A DNA stretch of 64,000 bases from Gonium pectorale (lineage: Eukaryota > Chlorophyta > Chlorophyceae > Chlamydomonadales > Volvocaceae), in the NCBI GenBank assembly GCA_001584585.1, contig LSYV01000003.1, positions 1,240,410-1,304,409 of the forward strand, written 5' to 3'. Below, in pieces: positions 34,712-46,684 of this stretch (the stretch's first letter is position 1; each line of letters starts with the position of its first letter). The notes under the pieces were generated by a model. It made no database searches, was not told the DNA's origin, and was given only the letters and a program-made list of their open reading frames with translations. A program made the translations under genes and the position numbers.

Positions 34712-35195
34712 GGAGCGTAGTTGCAGGTGGGGACGGTTGACCCTCGCAGACCCACCACATTGTGGACCAAGTCGATGTGGCGTAAGCTTCATCTGGATGG
34801 CTTTAAATGGGTAAAGCGGTTCGCACACGGCAGAGTGCGCAAATGCCGAAGAGCTCTGTCGTGCCTGTCTCCAATGGTGAACACAACAACCCATACGTGT
34901 AGAACGATAAGCACACATGAGCCAGTGAGAATGGGTGGTTCCGGGTTCCAGAACCCGCCCAAAATAGACATGTTGCTGTTGGTGCAGCTCGCATCCTCCC
35001 AGGCTCACAGCGTAGCTGCGTAGTCCGCTGACCTTGATGTCAAGACAGTGTGGACACTCAGCGCTAGAAACGGTGCTCGCATATCTATGAACCCCATTGA
35101 CCGCTCAACGTTTCCACGTCTAATGACAATTATGTTGCATTACTTCAGCTTGGTGAGCGCACTTGCGCGGCTGAGCCACACATGACGCGGCTGTC
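34712..35195. promoter_or_regulatory. Divergent intergenic region, fibrillin and BRCT genes
   Basis: 484 bp between start codons of opposite genes. It may also hide an upstream fibrillin exon carrying a transit peptide; none with good splice signals was found. Confidence 0.4.
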
Positions 35196-38100
35196 ATGGC
35201 AGAGCAGGTCCTCGACGGATGCTGCGTGCACGTTTGGCTGAGGGCTGATGGAGATGTGCATGCGCATGCTGCAATCAACGCAAAGATCAGGGCGCTGGGC
35301 GCCAAGGCTGTATTGCGGCTCAGCAAGGAAGTCACGCATATCATCTTCCAGCGTAAGCTGCAGTCAAACGCAAGCGAGAGGGCGGCCGAGGATGGCGACC
35401 TGCGGGAGATCTACAACAAAGTGGGCAAGGTACGCCTGCCACGTGGAGCAGGCCGGGTCGAACGTCAACCCAACCCTCAAGAGCGGGTTTCGTGATTGCG
35501 CGCAGGCCGTGCCGCCGGTCTACGTGGTGTCGCCTCTGTGGCTCCAGCACTCGGAGGACCATGGCACCAGAGCCAAGGTAGTCCTTCATGCGTTCTTTGG
35601 GGGAGTCCGGCTTGGGGAGCGTGGGGAGCGCGGCACAACCCTGCCACAGCGGACAGGATACAGGTTGCTAATCGGGCCGCATACTCTCTACATGCGCTTT
35701 ACGCTCCATGCTATCTATCGCGGCCCAATAGGAGGTGAAGTACCTGGAGCGACGGCCTCCGGATCCCATCTTCCTGGTGGCCAGTCCCAACAAGCTAGGT
35801 GCGTTCACGTGGCGATACCATCTCCGCTTCCTCGTGCAACCGCTAGACCCGAACGTCAGGCGCACCGGGCACGCAGCCCCGGCTTCTATCGTGTTGATAA
35901 GTGCTCGCGTTAAGAGGCTATCGACTTTTCATGTATACCATGGTGCAGTATCTGCGGGAGTAAAGCGGAAGCGCAAGTCCGTGGCTCCAAGGCCGCGTGA
36001 GCTGGTAGACATTGCCGACGTGGATGACGCCATCTTCAGCAGCAGCCAGCAGATCAGGGAGCTCAATGAACCCCAGCCGGTTGGGGATGCTACTGGTGCT
36101 GACGCGGACGCAGGCGGAGGCAGCAGGACGTCAAGGTGGTTTGCAGACCTCGAAGACGAAGGTGGGTAAAGGGGGGTTAGGTACGAGTTGCTCGAAATGT
36201 CCGGTTTTAACTCTGCAATGCATTCATGGTCGCGCAATGTCCGAGAAACTGGCGTCCGGCCGTTGCCAAGTGCAGCACTATGTCAGCGACCAAGGCAACC
36301 CTCTGTCACCATGGCGCAGGTCCTGAGGAGGCGGCGCGTAAGGCGCCGCCCGCGCCCGTCTTCGCCGCTCCTGCACTCACCGGCGCTGCCGCGGCCGCTG
36401 CGCGGAACACTGGCTATGCTGCGGGCAGCAAGTCGGCGGGGCCGAGCTCAAAGCCTCAGCCACATGTGGCTTCAAAGGGCACCCTGCGCCAGCTCCCACT
36501 CAACTTTGCGGTTATCCCCAAGCGCCATCAGCCGGCGCCAGCCGCAGAGCAGGCGCCTGCACCGGTCCGTGGAGCCGCCTGCAATGCGCCTACAGTGGCA
36601 GGTTCAGGGGAAGGACCGGTGGCTGGGCAGCAGCAGAGAATTGCCTCGCTCGCTACCTTCGAGCAGGAGGATGCGGGCCAGGCCACCGCTGAGCCCAATG
36701 ACAATGATGATGACGTCCTGATTGTGGAGCAGGTCCCTGGCGTTGGGCCAGTAGCGGCGAGCGGCGCAGCAGCTGTCCTTCGGCCCGGTGAGCGCGGCGC
36801 GGGGCCAGGCGTCGTAACAGAAGCTTCAAGGAGGTCGTCGCGCGACGGCGCAGTACCGTTAGCGCTGCCTGCGGAGGGGATGCAGCAAGTCATCCGGCAA
36901 GCAGAGGGGTCGCTCTTGCAGGCCGCAGCTGATGCGAATGCTAACACTGTGGCGCAGCACTCAGCTGCTGCCGCAACGGCTCCACTGGCGGGCCCCGCAG
37001 GCAGCAACCGGGTACCAGCACCAGCGGCTAGGCCGCGGGTGAGCTTCGCAGACATGGGCACCGCCGCTGGTGCTCGGTCGGGTGGGGAAGCAATCGGTGT
37101 TGCAGCGCCTGCCACGCTGCCTCCTGCATCTGCGGGCATCAGGTCTCAGCAACGCTCTTCGCAACCCCTACTTCCAAGGGTTTCTGACACCGGCAAGCCC
37201 CCTGCGGCTGCGGAGCCAGCGCCAGGCGCTCCAAGCGCTGTCAACTCAGCCGTAGCTGCTGCGGAGGCCCTGGCGACGGCCGCCGGGCTGCGAGGCGGAG
37301 GGCGCCGGGGCTCCCGCGGGTCATTGTCGAACACCCCCATTGGCCCTGCGCCGCTCAAGCGCAAGTCCTTGGCGACGCCCTCCGGAACGCCGCCGGGGAT
37401 AACGCCCATGGTCGTGCCCCGCCTCAAGTCACAAAGCAGTGCGAATCCTCCGTCTGCCTCGGCAAACGCGTCACCGGAAGCAGGGGCCGGGGTGTCGGAA
37501 GCAGGGTTCGGGGTGCCGGATGCGGGGCCAGCAGCAGTGTCGGCCGGGCCTACTCCTGGTTTGCCACCGGCCAGCGCGGCGAGGCGGCCACGGAGAGGCT
37601 CAACTGCGCTGGACGCAGAGGCGGCAGCGGTGCTTGCGATATCAGTTCAACCAGCGGGACAGGGCGCTGCGCAAGCAGCCGATCACGTGAAGGCGCCGAC
37701 AGCGCTGCCCCTCGGGTCGGTCCGTCGCAGCAGCCGGCCGCGTGCAGGGCTGCCTCCAACACCGCCCTTCATTGGCACTGCAGGAGCACTGCCTCTGACG
37801 TTTACCATACCCAAACTTGCTGCTGCCTCAACGGGTGCTGCCGTGGGGACGCGTCAGCATGGTGAGGAGGCAGACGTGCAGGGATGCAGCCCTGGCGCAG
37901 GGTCGGAAACTCCCACCCTGCACAGAGCCGGCCGCTCGAGAAGTGCGAAGGCAGGGCCCTCTGCTACAGGTCTCAGCACAAAGCCGGCAGACGCGTCGGC
38001 AGCGGGCGCATCTTCCGAGCCAGTGGGGCGCGCGTCAAGCCGCAAGCGCCAGCGGGCTGTGCCGCTGTTACTGTCGCCAGTGGTGCCGCCCTGCAACGAG

Positions 38101-41100
38101 CCTTCCGAGAAGGGTGGAGGATCGGCAGCACTGAACTTGGGTACCGAGCAGACCAGGGATTGCCTGGGAATGGCCGACGCCCCCCTAACAGTCTTGAAGC
38201 TGGTCACGGCAGCCGCAGCTGCTGATCCTGCTAATGCAGCTGCCTCAGGACAGACCCCTGGGTCAGCCCTGCGGCGGTCCACCCGCCTCGCCGGCTACAC
38301 CCCACTGGCGCTGGTGCCGATCGTATGCCCCAGTCCGAAGAGGCAGCGGCAAGGGCCGGACCAGACGCTGGACAGTGCCCAGCGCCAGGTCGAGGACGCG
38401 GTGCCGCGTGCGCCGCCAACGGAAGCCGGGCCCTCCGAAGCACAGGGGCATCGTGCGGAGATCCGGGAGGGCCTCGACCAGGAGAGGTCGCACCTGCAAC
38501 CCGCTGCTTGTGCTGCAGCCGGGAGAACGCCGCCAACAGCGCGCAAGAGCCGGAGACTTCTGCAGAGCGCGGCTCTCGAGACCGGCAACAGCCGGCCTGG
38601 CCCAGAAGGACCACCAGCCCGAGCAAACGGCATAGTCGCGGTAAGAAGCTCGAAAGCACATCGGCAGACGCATTGTACGCATGTGCGACGTGGGCTTCTA
38701 GTTCTGGCGCCAGCGTCGCTTCCCGAAACTGCCGCCACTGTTCCTTCCACGCTGCAGACCGTGGTGTCGCCTTCGCCCGTCCTCTGCACTCGCTCGCGGA
38801 CCAAGGCGAGTGCAACGCCCCTTAGCGTCTCGGCGGCTCCGCCAGTGCTGCAGCAATCCGCTGCCGATGCAGCGGCAGTTGCAGAGCCGCTGGCGCACCC
38901 TCAACCGCCGGGACCGCTGCCGCTTTGCGTACACGAGGCAAAGAAGCAGCAGCAGCCGGAGGAGGGGCAGCAGCAGGGCACGCCGTCGCCTCAGCGCCAA
39001 GCCCAGACTGCCAGTTGCGTGTCGGGGACACCCTTTACCAGCCCCAAGTACTACACCCGCCTGCAGCGGAAGCGCTTCAACCACCTGGGAGTGGACCTGG
39101 AGCGCGTGCCCCCGGGACAGCCCTTCACGCTGCAGCCCGACGGGACCGTCGTGGTGGAGGTGGACACTGCAGCGGGTCCCGCCAATGCCGCCGAGAACGA
39201 GGCGGTCGGCTGTGCCACTGCTGGGCGCACGGAGGCGGGGGCTGGGACTGCTGCCGAAGAGCCGGTTGCAGACGGGTCGATGCAGGCGCCCGTTCACCGA
39301 CCCCGGCCCAGCGGCATTCTGCCTGCGAGCTGTGGCCGAGAGGTCTCCACGAGTCGCAGGGGCACGGGATTCGATGCACCCGGGGCAGCAGCGGCCGCGG
39401 CGCCAGCACCCGGCAGTGTCACAAGGTATGCAGGAGGGACAGTGGGCCTTATTGCGATCAGGGCTGTTTCTTTCCCACGATGCTGAACTCTATTCTGGCC
39501 CCGGTTGGTCTTTGGGCGTACGCTACCCCAGTGACCATACAATAGTCCACAGAGATCCGCCACTGTGCAGGGTTTTGAGAAGCACCACAGCTCCTGAATC
39601 CTGGTCGTTGCCAGGGTTTGATCCTTGTCGATTGTTCTTTAAGGCATGCGTCCCGCGTTTCCGGAAACGAGTTCTCACGGTTCAGCAGTCACGAACCTAG
39701 GGGCCCTTATGATGGTAGTCGGGCCTCCACGTTCTGCCTGATGCATGCTGCTACCTTGCCAATAGACGAGGGTAGGGTTGTTGGTGGTCATGCCTTCCTA
39801 AGCATACCAATGACCCCTGTTTGCAGGTCCCGGCGACGGGCCTTGGACTGGGAGCTCGCATGCGCCGCGCAGGTGCCCAGCTGCCCACCGTCCTCTGAAG
39901 CCGCCCTGCCGCCCGCAGCTCATGCTCGGATAGATGCTACGGCAGCTGCGCGAGGAAGCAGCCAGGAATCGGCTGGGCAATCCGGAGCCAGCGCTCCTGC
40001 AGCGCGCACAGGGAGGCCAGTAGCAGGCAGGATCGCGACGGCTGGGCACTGCCCTATGGGCATTGCCAACCTTCAGGCCGTTCCCGAGGAAGAGGAGGCG
40101 GCATTGGAAGCCAGCGGCGACTGCACAGCCGATTACGAGCCGACGCGCGACCGGCGGCCAGGGCGCCCCTCGGAAGGCGGAGAAGCAGTGGCTTCAGGCC
40201 GCAGAGCTCTCGCAGCTGCTGCTTCCGTGGGGGCCGCGGGCGGTGTTGCAAGCGCTCGCAAAGCCCGCAAAGCGGCTTCGGCTGCCGGCGGTCTGACAGC
40301 AGCAGCGCCGGCCGGGCTGTCGTCCCGACAGGGGCCTCTTGCGTCAGGCATTGGTGCCGCTGGTGTGGCCGCACAGCCGCCAGGGGCTGACGAGTCAGCC
40401 CCAGCATCTCGGAGTAGGCTGAGTCTGCACCGCACGAAGCTTTCAGCAGGCCCTGCCCCACACGCAGCCCCACCGGTCACATCCGGTGGGTTGTCCATGG
40501 CAGCAACCCAAGGCCTGGCTGCCGAGCTTCAACCGCAGCCGCTGGCCCAGCCCGCGGCATCCGCGGGGTACAAGCGGCCTTTGAAGGCGGCTGGAGTGGA
40601 GCCCACTCCTCCGTGCTGCACATCCAAACGCCGCAGGACGCTCAGTGCCGCTCATCCTGCAATGGCGGTTGCGCAGCAAGCCACGGCAGAGGCACCTGCC
40701 CCAGCCACCGGATCAAAGGCCCGCAAGCGCACTTCCGTCGCGCCGGACGGCCGGACAGACGACGGCCGGCCGGTTGAGCCGGTGGCTAATCAGGGTGCAT
40801 ATAGCGAGGCCGCAGTTACCGACTGTCAGGCAGGCGGGAAGCCCGCTGGTGGGGTGGAGCCTGAGGCTTTGGCAGAGATAGGCCTTGCTGGTGCTAAGGC
40901 AGCAGATGCAGTCCACCCGTTCTTCATGCCACGCGTGCGCGGCGCTCCGCTCACCCTGAAACCCATGGACACGGCACCAGATGCGCCTGCTGCGAAAGGC
41001 GCGCGGGTCAGCAAGGTGACCCGCCCAGCCAAGCCGGCCGCGACCGCCGCCGGCAAGGTTGTCAGCAAGCAGGGCAACGGCTCAAAGACCATTGCCGCTG

Positions 41101-43284
41101 CGTTCGCCGCCGCCCCGGGCAACTCCAGGTTGCTCACTGCGAGCGGGGTCTTGCGGTCGGGCGCCCTGCCGACCGGGTCCGTGGGGACCGGGCAGCCGGC
41201 GGCGTCGGCCGCAACGGTCTCCACCGGCGCCCCTGGACCAACCCTTGGCCAGTACCCGAGGGGGAAGGACCATCCGCTGCGGGCCGGCGTCAAGTACCTG
41301 GCGCACACCTGCATCGACGCAGCAGTGGCATCCACCATCCACTCGGCCGTGCGGCAGCTCGGGAACGCCAGGTGCGCAATGACTCGCATGCATCAGCCGG
41401 CGTGACGCGTTCAGCTTGCGGGCCCTGCTTTGTTTGAAATGCAGCAAGGCACAATACCATGCACGTCCCTGAGGTAATGTATGTTCACTGCGCACTTATC
41501 AGAAGCAAGTTACGTCAGCCGAAAGCACTTAACTGCGGTACTACGGCACGCACATATGCTCACACACACGCCCTTTATGTCCTCACGCCGCCCGCGTTTC
41601 CGCGTTCCGGTGCGCGCCCCTGGTTCCTTCAGGCTGTGCACGCCCGGCTATGAGGACGGCCACATCACACACTTGGTGGTTGGGGAGCAGCAGCGGCGCA
41701 CAATCAAGGTGCTGCTGGGCATCGCCAACGGGGCGCTTTTAGTGACGCCCGCTTGGGTGACCGAGTCCCTGGCGGCGGGATGCTGGCTGCCGGAGGAAGA
41801 CTATATGGCACCGGTGAGGCGGCTCGCGCGGATGCAGTGGGGGCGATCGGCGGCGACCTGAATGCAGGATGCTGAGTATAATTGCGTGCGTAGAGATGCT
41901 AAGGTAGCATCGCATTGCCGTCGCTAACTAAGCTTTCTTGGAGTATAGTCGTCATAGTCATTCACCTGTGCCTGCTGACGGCCGCCCATGTCGGATCACT
42001 CAGGGGCTGTTCGCGGACACGGCCGCAGCGGTGCGCGTGCAGCTCCAAGCGGCACAGCAGCAGGCCACAGTCGCGGCCCCCGCCGGCGCGCCGGCGGCGG
42101 CCCCGTCGTCCCCCCGGGCCGGCGTGTCGGCCAGGCCGCTGGCCGGTCGGCTGGTGTCGGTGCACAACACGCAGTGCAACGGACTAAAGCTGGCGGACCT
42201 GCAGGCACGCAAGGCTGATGTGGAGAAACTTGTGGTGGTGAGTGCAAGACGTGCGTTACTGCTGTTGCTTTGTGTTACATTGGGGCTTAGGGTACAAGCC
42301 ATGCAAACCCGAAGCATACCCATGCACCGGAACCCATGCCCTGTACGCTGCACCCGCGCATATGTTCCAGCGCAGCAGTAAGAGAGGGAAGTCAGGTTGG
42401 GACTCGGAACTGGCCAACTCGCTCCCGGCATATGGATCAGGCCGTCGGACGGCAGGGGGTCTGCAAGGCAGTTGCGTCGTCGTTAGTGGCACACCAGTAG
42501 CAAGGGCTCTGAGCAGCAGCGTCCGCAGCCGCGGCTGCCATCGCGATGGCGGGGCGGGAGAGTGCCCGGGTCTCGCTCCCGTAGAACCGCGTTGGGGCAA
42601 TTTGGGGCACATCTCGCGAGTGCGCTCGCTTGCGGCGGCTGGCTTGCAGCGGCGGCTGGCACGGATGTGGCCTGGGGCAGCGCATGGCAGCGGCAGTCAG
42701 GGGCATGCCAAATGACTTCACTATGCAATATATGCAGCGCACGGACGTGCCTCTTGGGCAAGCACTGTGCCGTACAACACTGTGCCGTGCAACAGACGAA
42801 AAGAGCTTTGAAACTACAGCCCATGCACCCACTCAGCAGCCAACGTGTTATCCGCGACTAGCCTTGTCGTCGCGCCCGTTCGTACTTCTTGTCATCCAGC
42901 CGCAGCTTTGCAGCACGGCCAGCGTGTGAAGGAGTTGGGGTTCCTTCTTGGCGTGCGTCACATGGCCTGCTGTGTAGGTTGCATGCTCCAGCCAGCTTCA
43001 ATAGCTGCTAGACTGCAGTCAGCACGCCGGTTGCATTCTCAAGGCTCTCTGGTCGTGACGAGAAGTGTTTTGCCCGCCCGCCACGTCACCAGGCGCTTGG
43101 CGGTCGACTCGTCCCGGTTCGTTCCGCTGCTCTGTTGGTGGTAGTGGGCAACGCCCTCGGCCCCAGCGAGCGGCGGCCCCGCGTGGGTGGAGCAGGTGGG
43201 GCAGTGGCACAAGTGGCCAGCGAGGAATGGCTGATGAAGCTGGCGGAGACGCACATCTGGCAGGAACCGCCGCAGGCGCATTGA
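35196..43284 (+). CDS. Three-BRCT protein with microcephalin-like layout
   Basis: Nine exons (35196-35429, 35506-35577, 35732-35798, 35949-36161, 36320-39425, 39827-41371, 41633-41813, 42004-42237, 43093-43284) give exactly 5,844 nt, 1,947 residues. An N-terminal BRCT domain (residues 1-125: VLDGCCVHVWL, LGAKAVLRLSKEVTHIIF, VVSPLWLQHS) is followed by a basic patch KRKRKS and about 1,500 residues of Ala/Pro/Ser-rich sequence. Two C-terminal BRCT domains close it (HITHLVVGEQQRRTIKVLLGIANG, VTPAWVTESL; then ALGGRLVPVRSAALLVVVGN, ASEEWLMKLAE). One BRCT at the start and a pair at the end, with the RTxxVLLGIA motif of the pair, is the microcephalin (MCPH1) arrangement. That family binds phosphorylated chromatin proteins in DNA-damage and chromosome-condensation control. 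The role here is inferred from layout only. The middle has repeated RRS(S/T)R motifs but no recognisable domain. Confidence 0.85.
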
Positions 43285-44714
43285 CAGGCGCCAAGGGTGG
43301 AGGGATCCTTGGGGGCGATGATGTGGGCCGCTGAGTGTTCGGGCCTCCAGAGTTTATGTGTTACGGCTTGTTCATAACAGCCACAAGCAATCAAGCAGCC
43401 GAGCCGACAGTCTATGCAACCCAGACTCAGAAGGCACCCACTGTGGACTAAACGCTGGCGAGGCTCTGCTGAGCGTTGTCTGTGTGCGGTGGTGTGTTAG
43501 GGTGCCCCCGCCACACGCGAACCCGCCTCAACGAGGGTGGCGTGTGTGTTGTGTTTGGAAGGGCGTCTCCTTGTGTTGGGTGTGCGAATAGCATGTTAAG
43601 AAATGTTCCGGACAAGCAAGCGAGCAAGCAACCTAGCCGGCAGTTTATGCGCGTGCGCGTGTCCTGGGCGGTGCAGCCGCTCAGGATAATTGCTATATGC
43701 GTGACTGCTTGTGTGGTAAGGCGCTTTCCGCGACATTGCAAGTGAGTGTGCATTCTCTTGAGTTTGCAGGGATGTGTTTGTCAGCCGTCAGCTAAGGGTT
43801 TGGGCTTTTCTCGGACAAGCCTCCGTGCCCGTCCGGGAGGCATTGCGAACCACGGTCCTCAGATGTGTTTAGGCGTGCGTCTGGAATTCCGGAAAGGCTG
43901 GAGTCTTTCTGGCACTGACATGTAAGAATGGCACGTCATGCTGCATTTACCTCAACGAGGGCCTGCCTGAAATCTGTGTGTACGACGAGGATTCGCAAGG
44001 ACACATTGTACATGAGCACATTCGACAGTTTTACATGCAGTGCTGTTACGGTAGTCCCACATGGTACGAGCAACTTACAGTTGGGTCCAGACCCGTAACA
44101 ATGAATCAGCACACCTGCTCACCGGTCTCAGTCAGGCACTGCCTGCTGAATGCTTCAATGTGGAACATACGTGCACGCCTTATAGGAGCTTATTTTCTAC
44201 TGGAGGACTAGCGAAACGGGCACAGTGGCACCTCCACCCGACATGGACACCGAGGCATGAGGACAAGCCAGCAACAGAATTCCCAAAGGCAATGTTCGGG
44301 CCTATGGAGTGCGCTCTAAGGGGCTCCCGGTACCCGGCGGCCTTTCCTCCGAGGATATGACCCATGGGCCCGAAACGCAGCCCCTCTCCTGTAAGTCACC
44401 ATTGCCAGAGCGCGCGGTCGCAGTTGGGCGCACTCACCGACAGGCCAATTGCGGCCATTGCACCGCCCCGCCACGTTATGTGGAATGTATTACCAGTGGC
44501 TTTGAATGCGTATGGTTACGAGCACATACGCCCTATGCAGCGACCAGCCACTCGCACAAGACCAGTCATACTGATGTATACAACAGTGGACCACCGTGCC
44601 CTTCCACTGCAAATCAGCGCAACATAACACGACCGACTGTTCTTCGCGTGGACACAAAGCAAGGCCCTTGCTTGCCGCTGGCGCTCGAGTGTTGCAAAGC
44701 GCGCAACGCACTCC
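43285..44714. other. Convergent 3' regions, BRCT and DUF1499 genes
   Basis: 1.4 kb, no supported gene. TGTAA on plus at 43921; TGTAA on minus near 44028 and 44077. Confidence 0.45.
43921..43925 (+). terminator. Candidate polyadenylation signal, BRCT gene
   Basis: TGTAA about 640 bases after the TGA stop. Confidence 0.35.
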
Positions 44715-46359
44715 TCATTGCTCCGCATCCAAGTCAGCGTTGTATCGTAGATCAGGGTCGTTGGGCGGCACGGGGCCGAAGCGATCCCACGGCGACTCCA
44801 CGAACAACAGCGCGCGCTGGCGATTGCGCAGGATGGGGACCTGCAGTGCCAGGCCCGCTGCAGTGTCAGGGCCGCACGCACCGGGGCCAACACCGGGAAC
44901 GCGACCTGGCCGCACGGGCTACGGTAATGTGATGCAATGTCCCCCATTGCACAAACCGCCGCTTGCACTACCATGAAGATGAATTTGTGCTTCCCAGCTG
45001 CCGAAGGCGGCTGCCCTCACCTGCTCCCATCCGAGCCTGATCCGCAGCTGCTCCAGGCGCTGCTCGTTCCGCCCCAGGTCCGGGACCCCCTGGGCGCGCG
45101 GCGCAGAGCGCAGCACCACCTGTTGAAGTGAGGAGAGCGCCATCAAAACGGAACAGATGGGCAAAATGAGAGCCAATACTGCTTTAGAGATGACTGGCCA
45201 TTGCGCAGCCGTGCGCATCTCTACTCGGTGTCTACCCCTGGACGTGCTGTCCCAATTGCCGACTGCTGGTGCCGTTCCAGACACAGAAAACCACTGGTCC
45301 AGCCCCTGGTGCGGCCGCCCTGAATCCCGTCGACGTGCTTACCCCACACAACCACTTGCCGCACATGGATGGCTGGGCTGGGCATCGGCATGCGATACAT
45401 CATATCATGCCCAAGGTCTGGGGCAGGCACTCCGCGCTAGTGAACCTCAGGGCGCACATGCACCACGTCGTACAGCCAACCCAGCGCCCAACAGCCAGCA
45501 GCCCGGCCCTTCAGCTCCATGTCTGGCGAATGGCCTACCCCACGAGCATTCGGAGCCCCCTTTCGGGATCAGCCCAATCCGCTCCCAGCAGCGCCTAGCG
45601 CACCTCACCGTTTGGTCGCCCTCCGGCAGCAGGAACTCCACATCATCGGTGCCCTGCCAGCCCCGCCACGTGGCGTACACATAGGCGTAGGTGGGGCTGC
45701 TCTCCACGCGCGCGATGCTGCCGCTGAACGCCTCAACGGCCCGCGTGAGGGCCCGGACGGCGTCGTCCCGGCTGGCCAGGTCGTGGGACCATGGAGCGAT
45801 GAAGTGGCCCGGCCGGTCGTCAAAGCTGGAGACGCACGACTGCAGCCCCGCGCAGCTGTGAGGCATGCGACGCAGCGGGTGGCGGGGAGGGTATCGTGTT
45901 AGGGAAGCGTGTGCACAACGCAAGGAGGAGGGCATAAGAGCAGCGTACGGCCTCAGTTGACGCCCAGGTGCCGACCCGTTCGCACCCACCTGCCCAGCGT
46001 CCCGTCGACGACGCCAATGCCTGCAGGGTGTTAATCACACAGGGCTAACATGTCCTTGCCGACAGAGCTGTGGCACATGGCATGCCAGGGTGACCGTTGC
46101 ATCGAGCCCCGAGGGCGAACATGGGGCTGTGAAGCACCCGACCCGCACCCGCCTTACAGGTAGGGCACGTCCCCTGCTGTGGCTCCACCTCATCCAATAG
46201 GCCGGGGAGGAGGCTGCTAACTAGTATAGCCCGCCTCGACATTGCTCCACATGCAGCCGTGCGCGTAGGCGCCATGGGGGCGGCAACCCAACCGCGTGTC
46301 ATGCACTCCGCCGGTCGGCAGGCCGCTACCCGTGGGTGCCCCAGTCGGCACTGCGCCAT
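44715..46359 (-). CDS. DUF1499 protein with predicted thylakoid (twin-arginine) leader
   Basis: Five exons, 46158-46359, 45990-46020, 45609-45855, 45021-45119 and 44715-44840, join in phase to 705 nt, 234 residues. Conserved DUF1499 features: LGSCAGLQSCVSS near the start, HFIAPWSHD, YAYVYATWRGWQGTDDVEFLLPEGD, then VVLRSAPRAQGVPDLGRNEQRLEQLR. The function of DUF1499 is not established. Before the domain come about 65 residues rich in Ala, Arg and Thr, then SRRAILVSSLLPGLL: two arginines followed by a hydrophobic stretch, the form of a plastid transit peptide plus Tat-type lumen signal. Thylakoid-lumen location is therefore inferred. The C-terminal exon adds about 40 residues (FVESPWDRFGPVPPND). 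The exact start is uncertain; ATGs also occur in frame upstream (for example near 46401). Confidence 0.82.
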
Positions 46360-46684
46360 AGCAATGTGTTTAGTTGCTGCCTGTTGCAATGTTTCCCTCA
46401 TCCCACTCTCGTGCAGGTCGTACATGTTGCACACTCTGTACTCGCACTTTGCCACCAATGCATATATTGATTGCTTGTTTCCTCACGTATTTCCGTAATT
46501 GCTGCGGGACCTGACCTCAGAGCGTGCAGTGCCGATCTCTGCCGCGCACACGTTTCCTGCAGCCATGGGCGAAAGGGCAGACCGCCCCGTGTTCGTCGGG
46601 TGCGTGCATTGCATGTGAAAGCGTGGCTCATGCCCCAAATAGCGCTTTCCTGGCACAACTAACGTTGACCTTTGACCTGGCTGG
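46360..46684. promoter_or_regulatory. Divergent intergenic region, DUF1499 and SR genes
   Basis: 325 bp between start codons. An AT-rich patch at 46440-46500 (AATGCATATATTGATTG) contains the only TATA-like sequence, on either strand. Confidence 0.4.
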
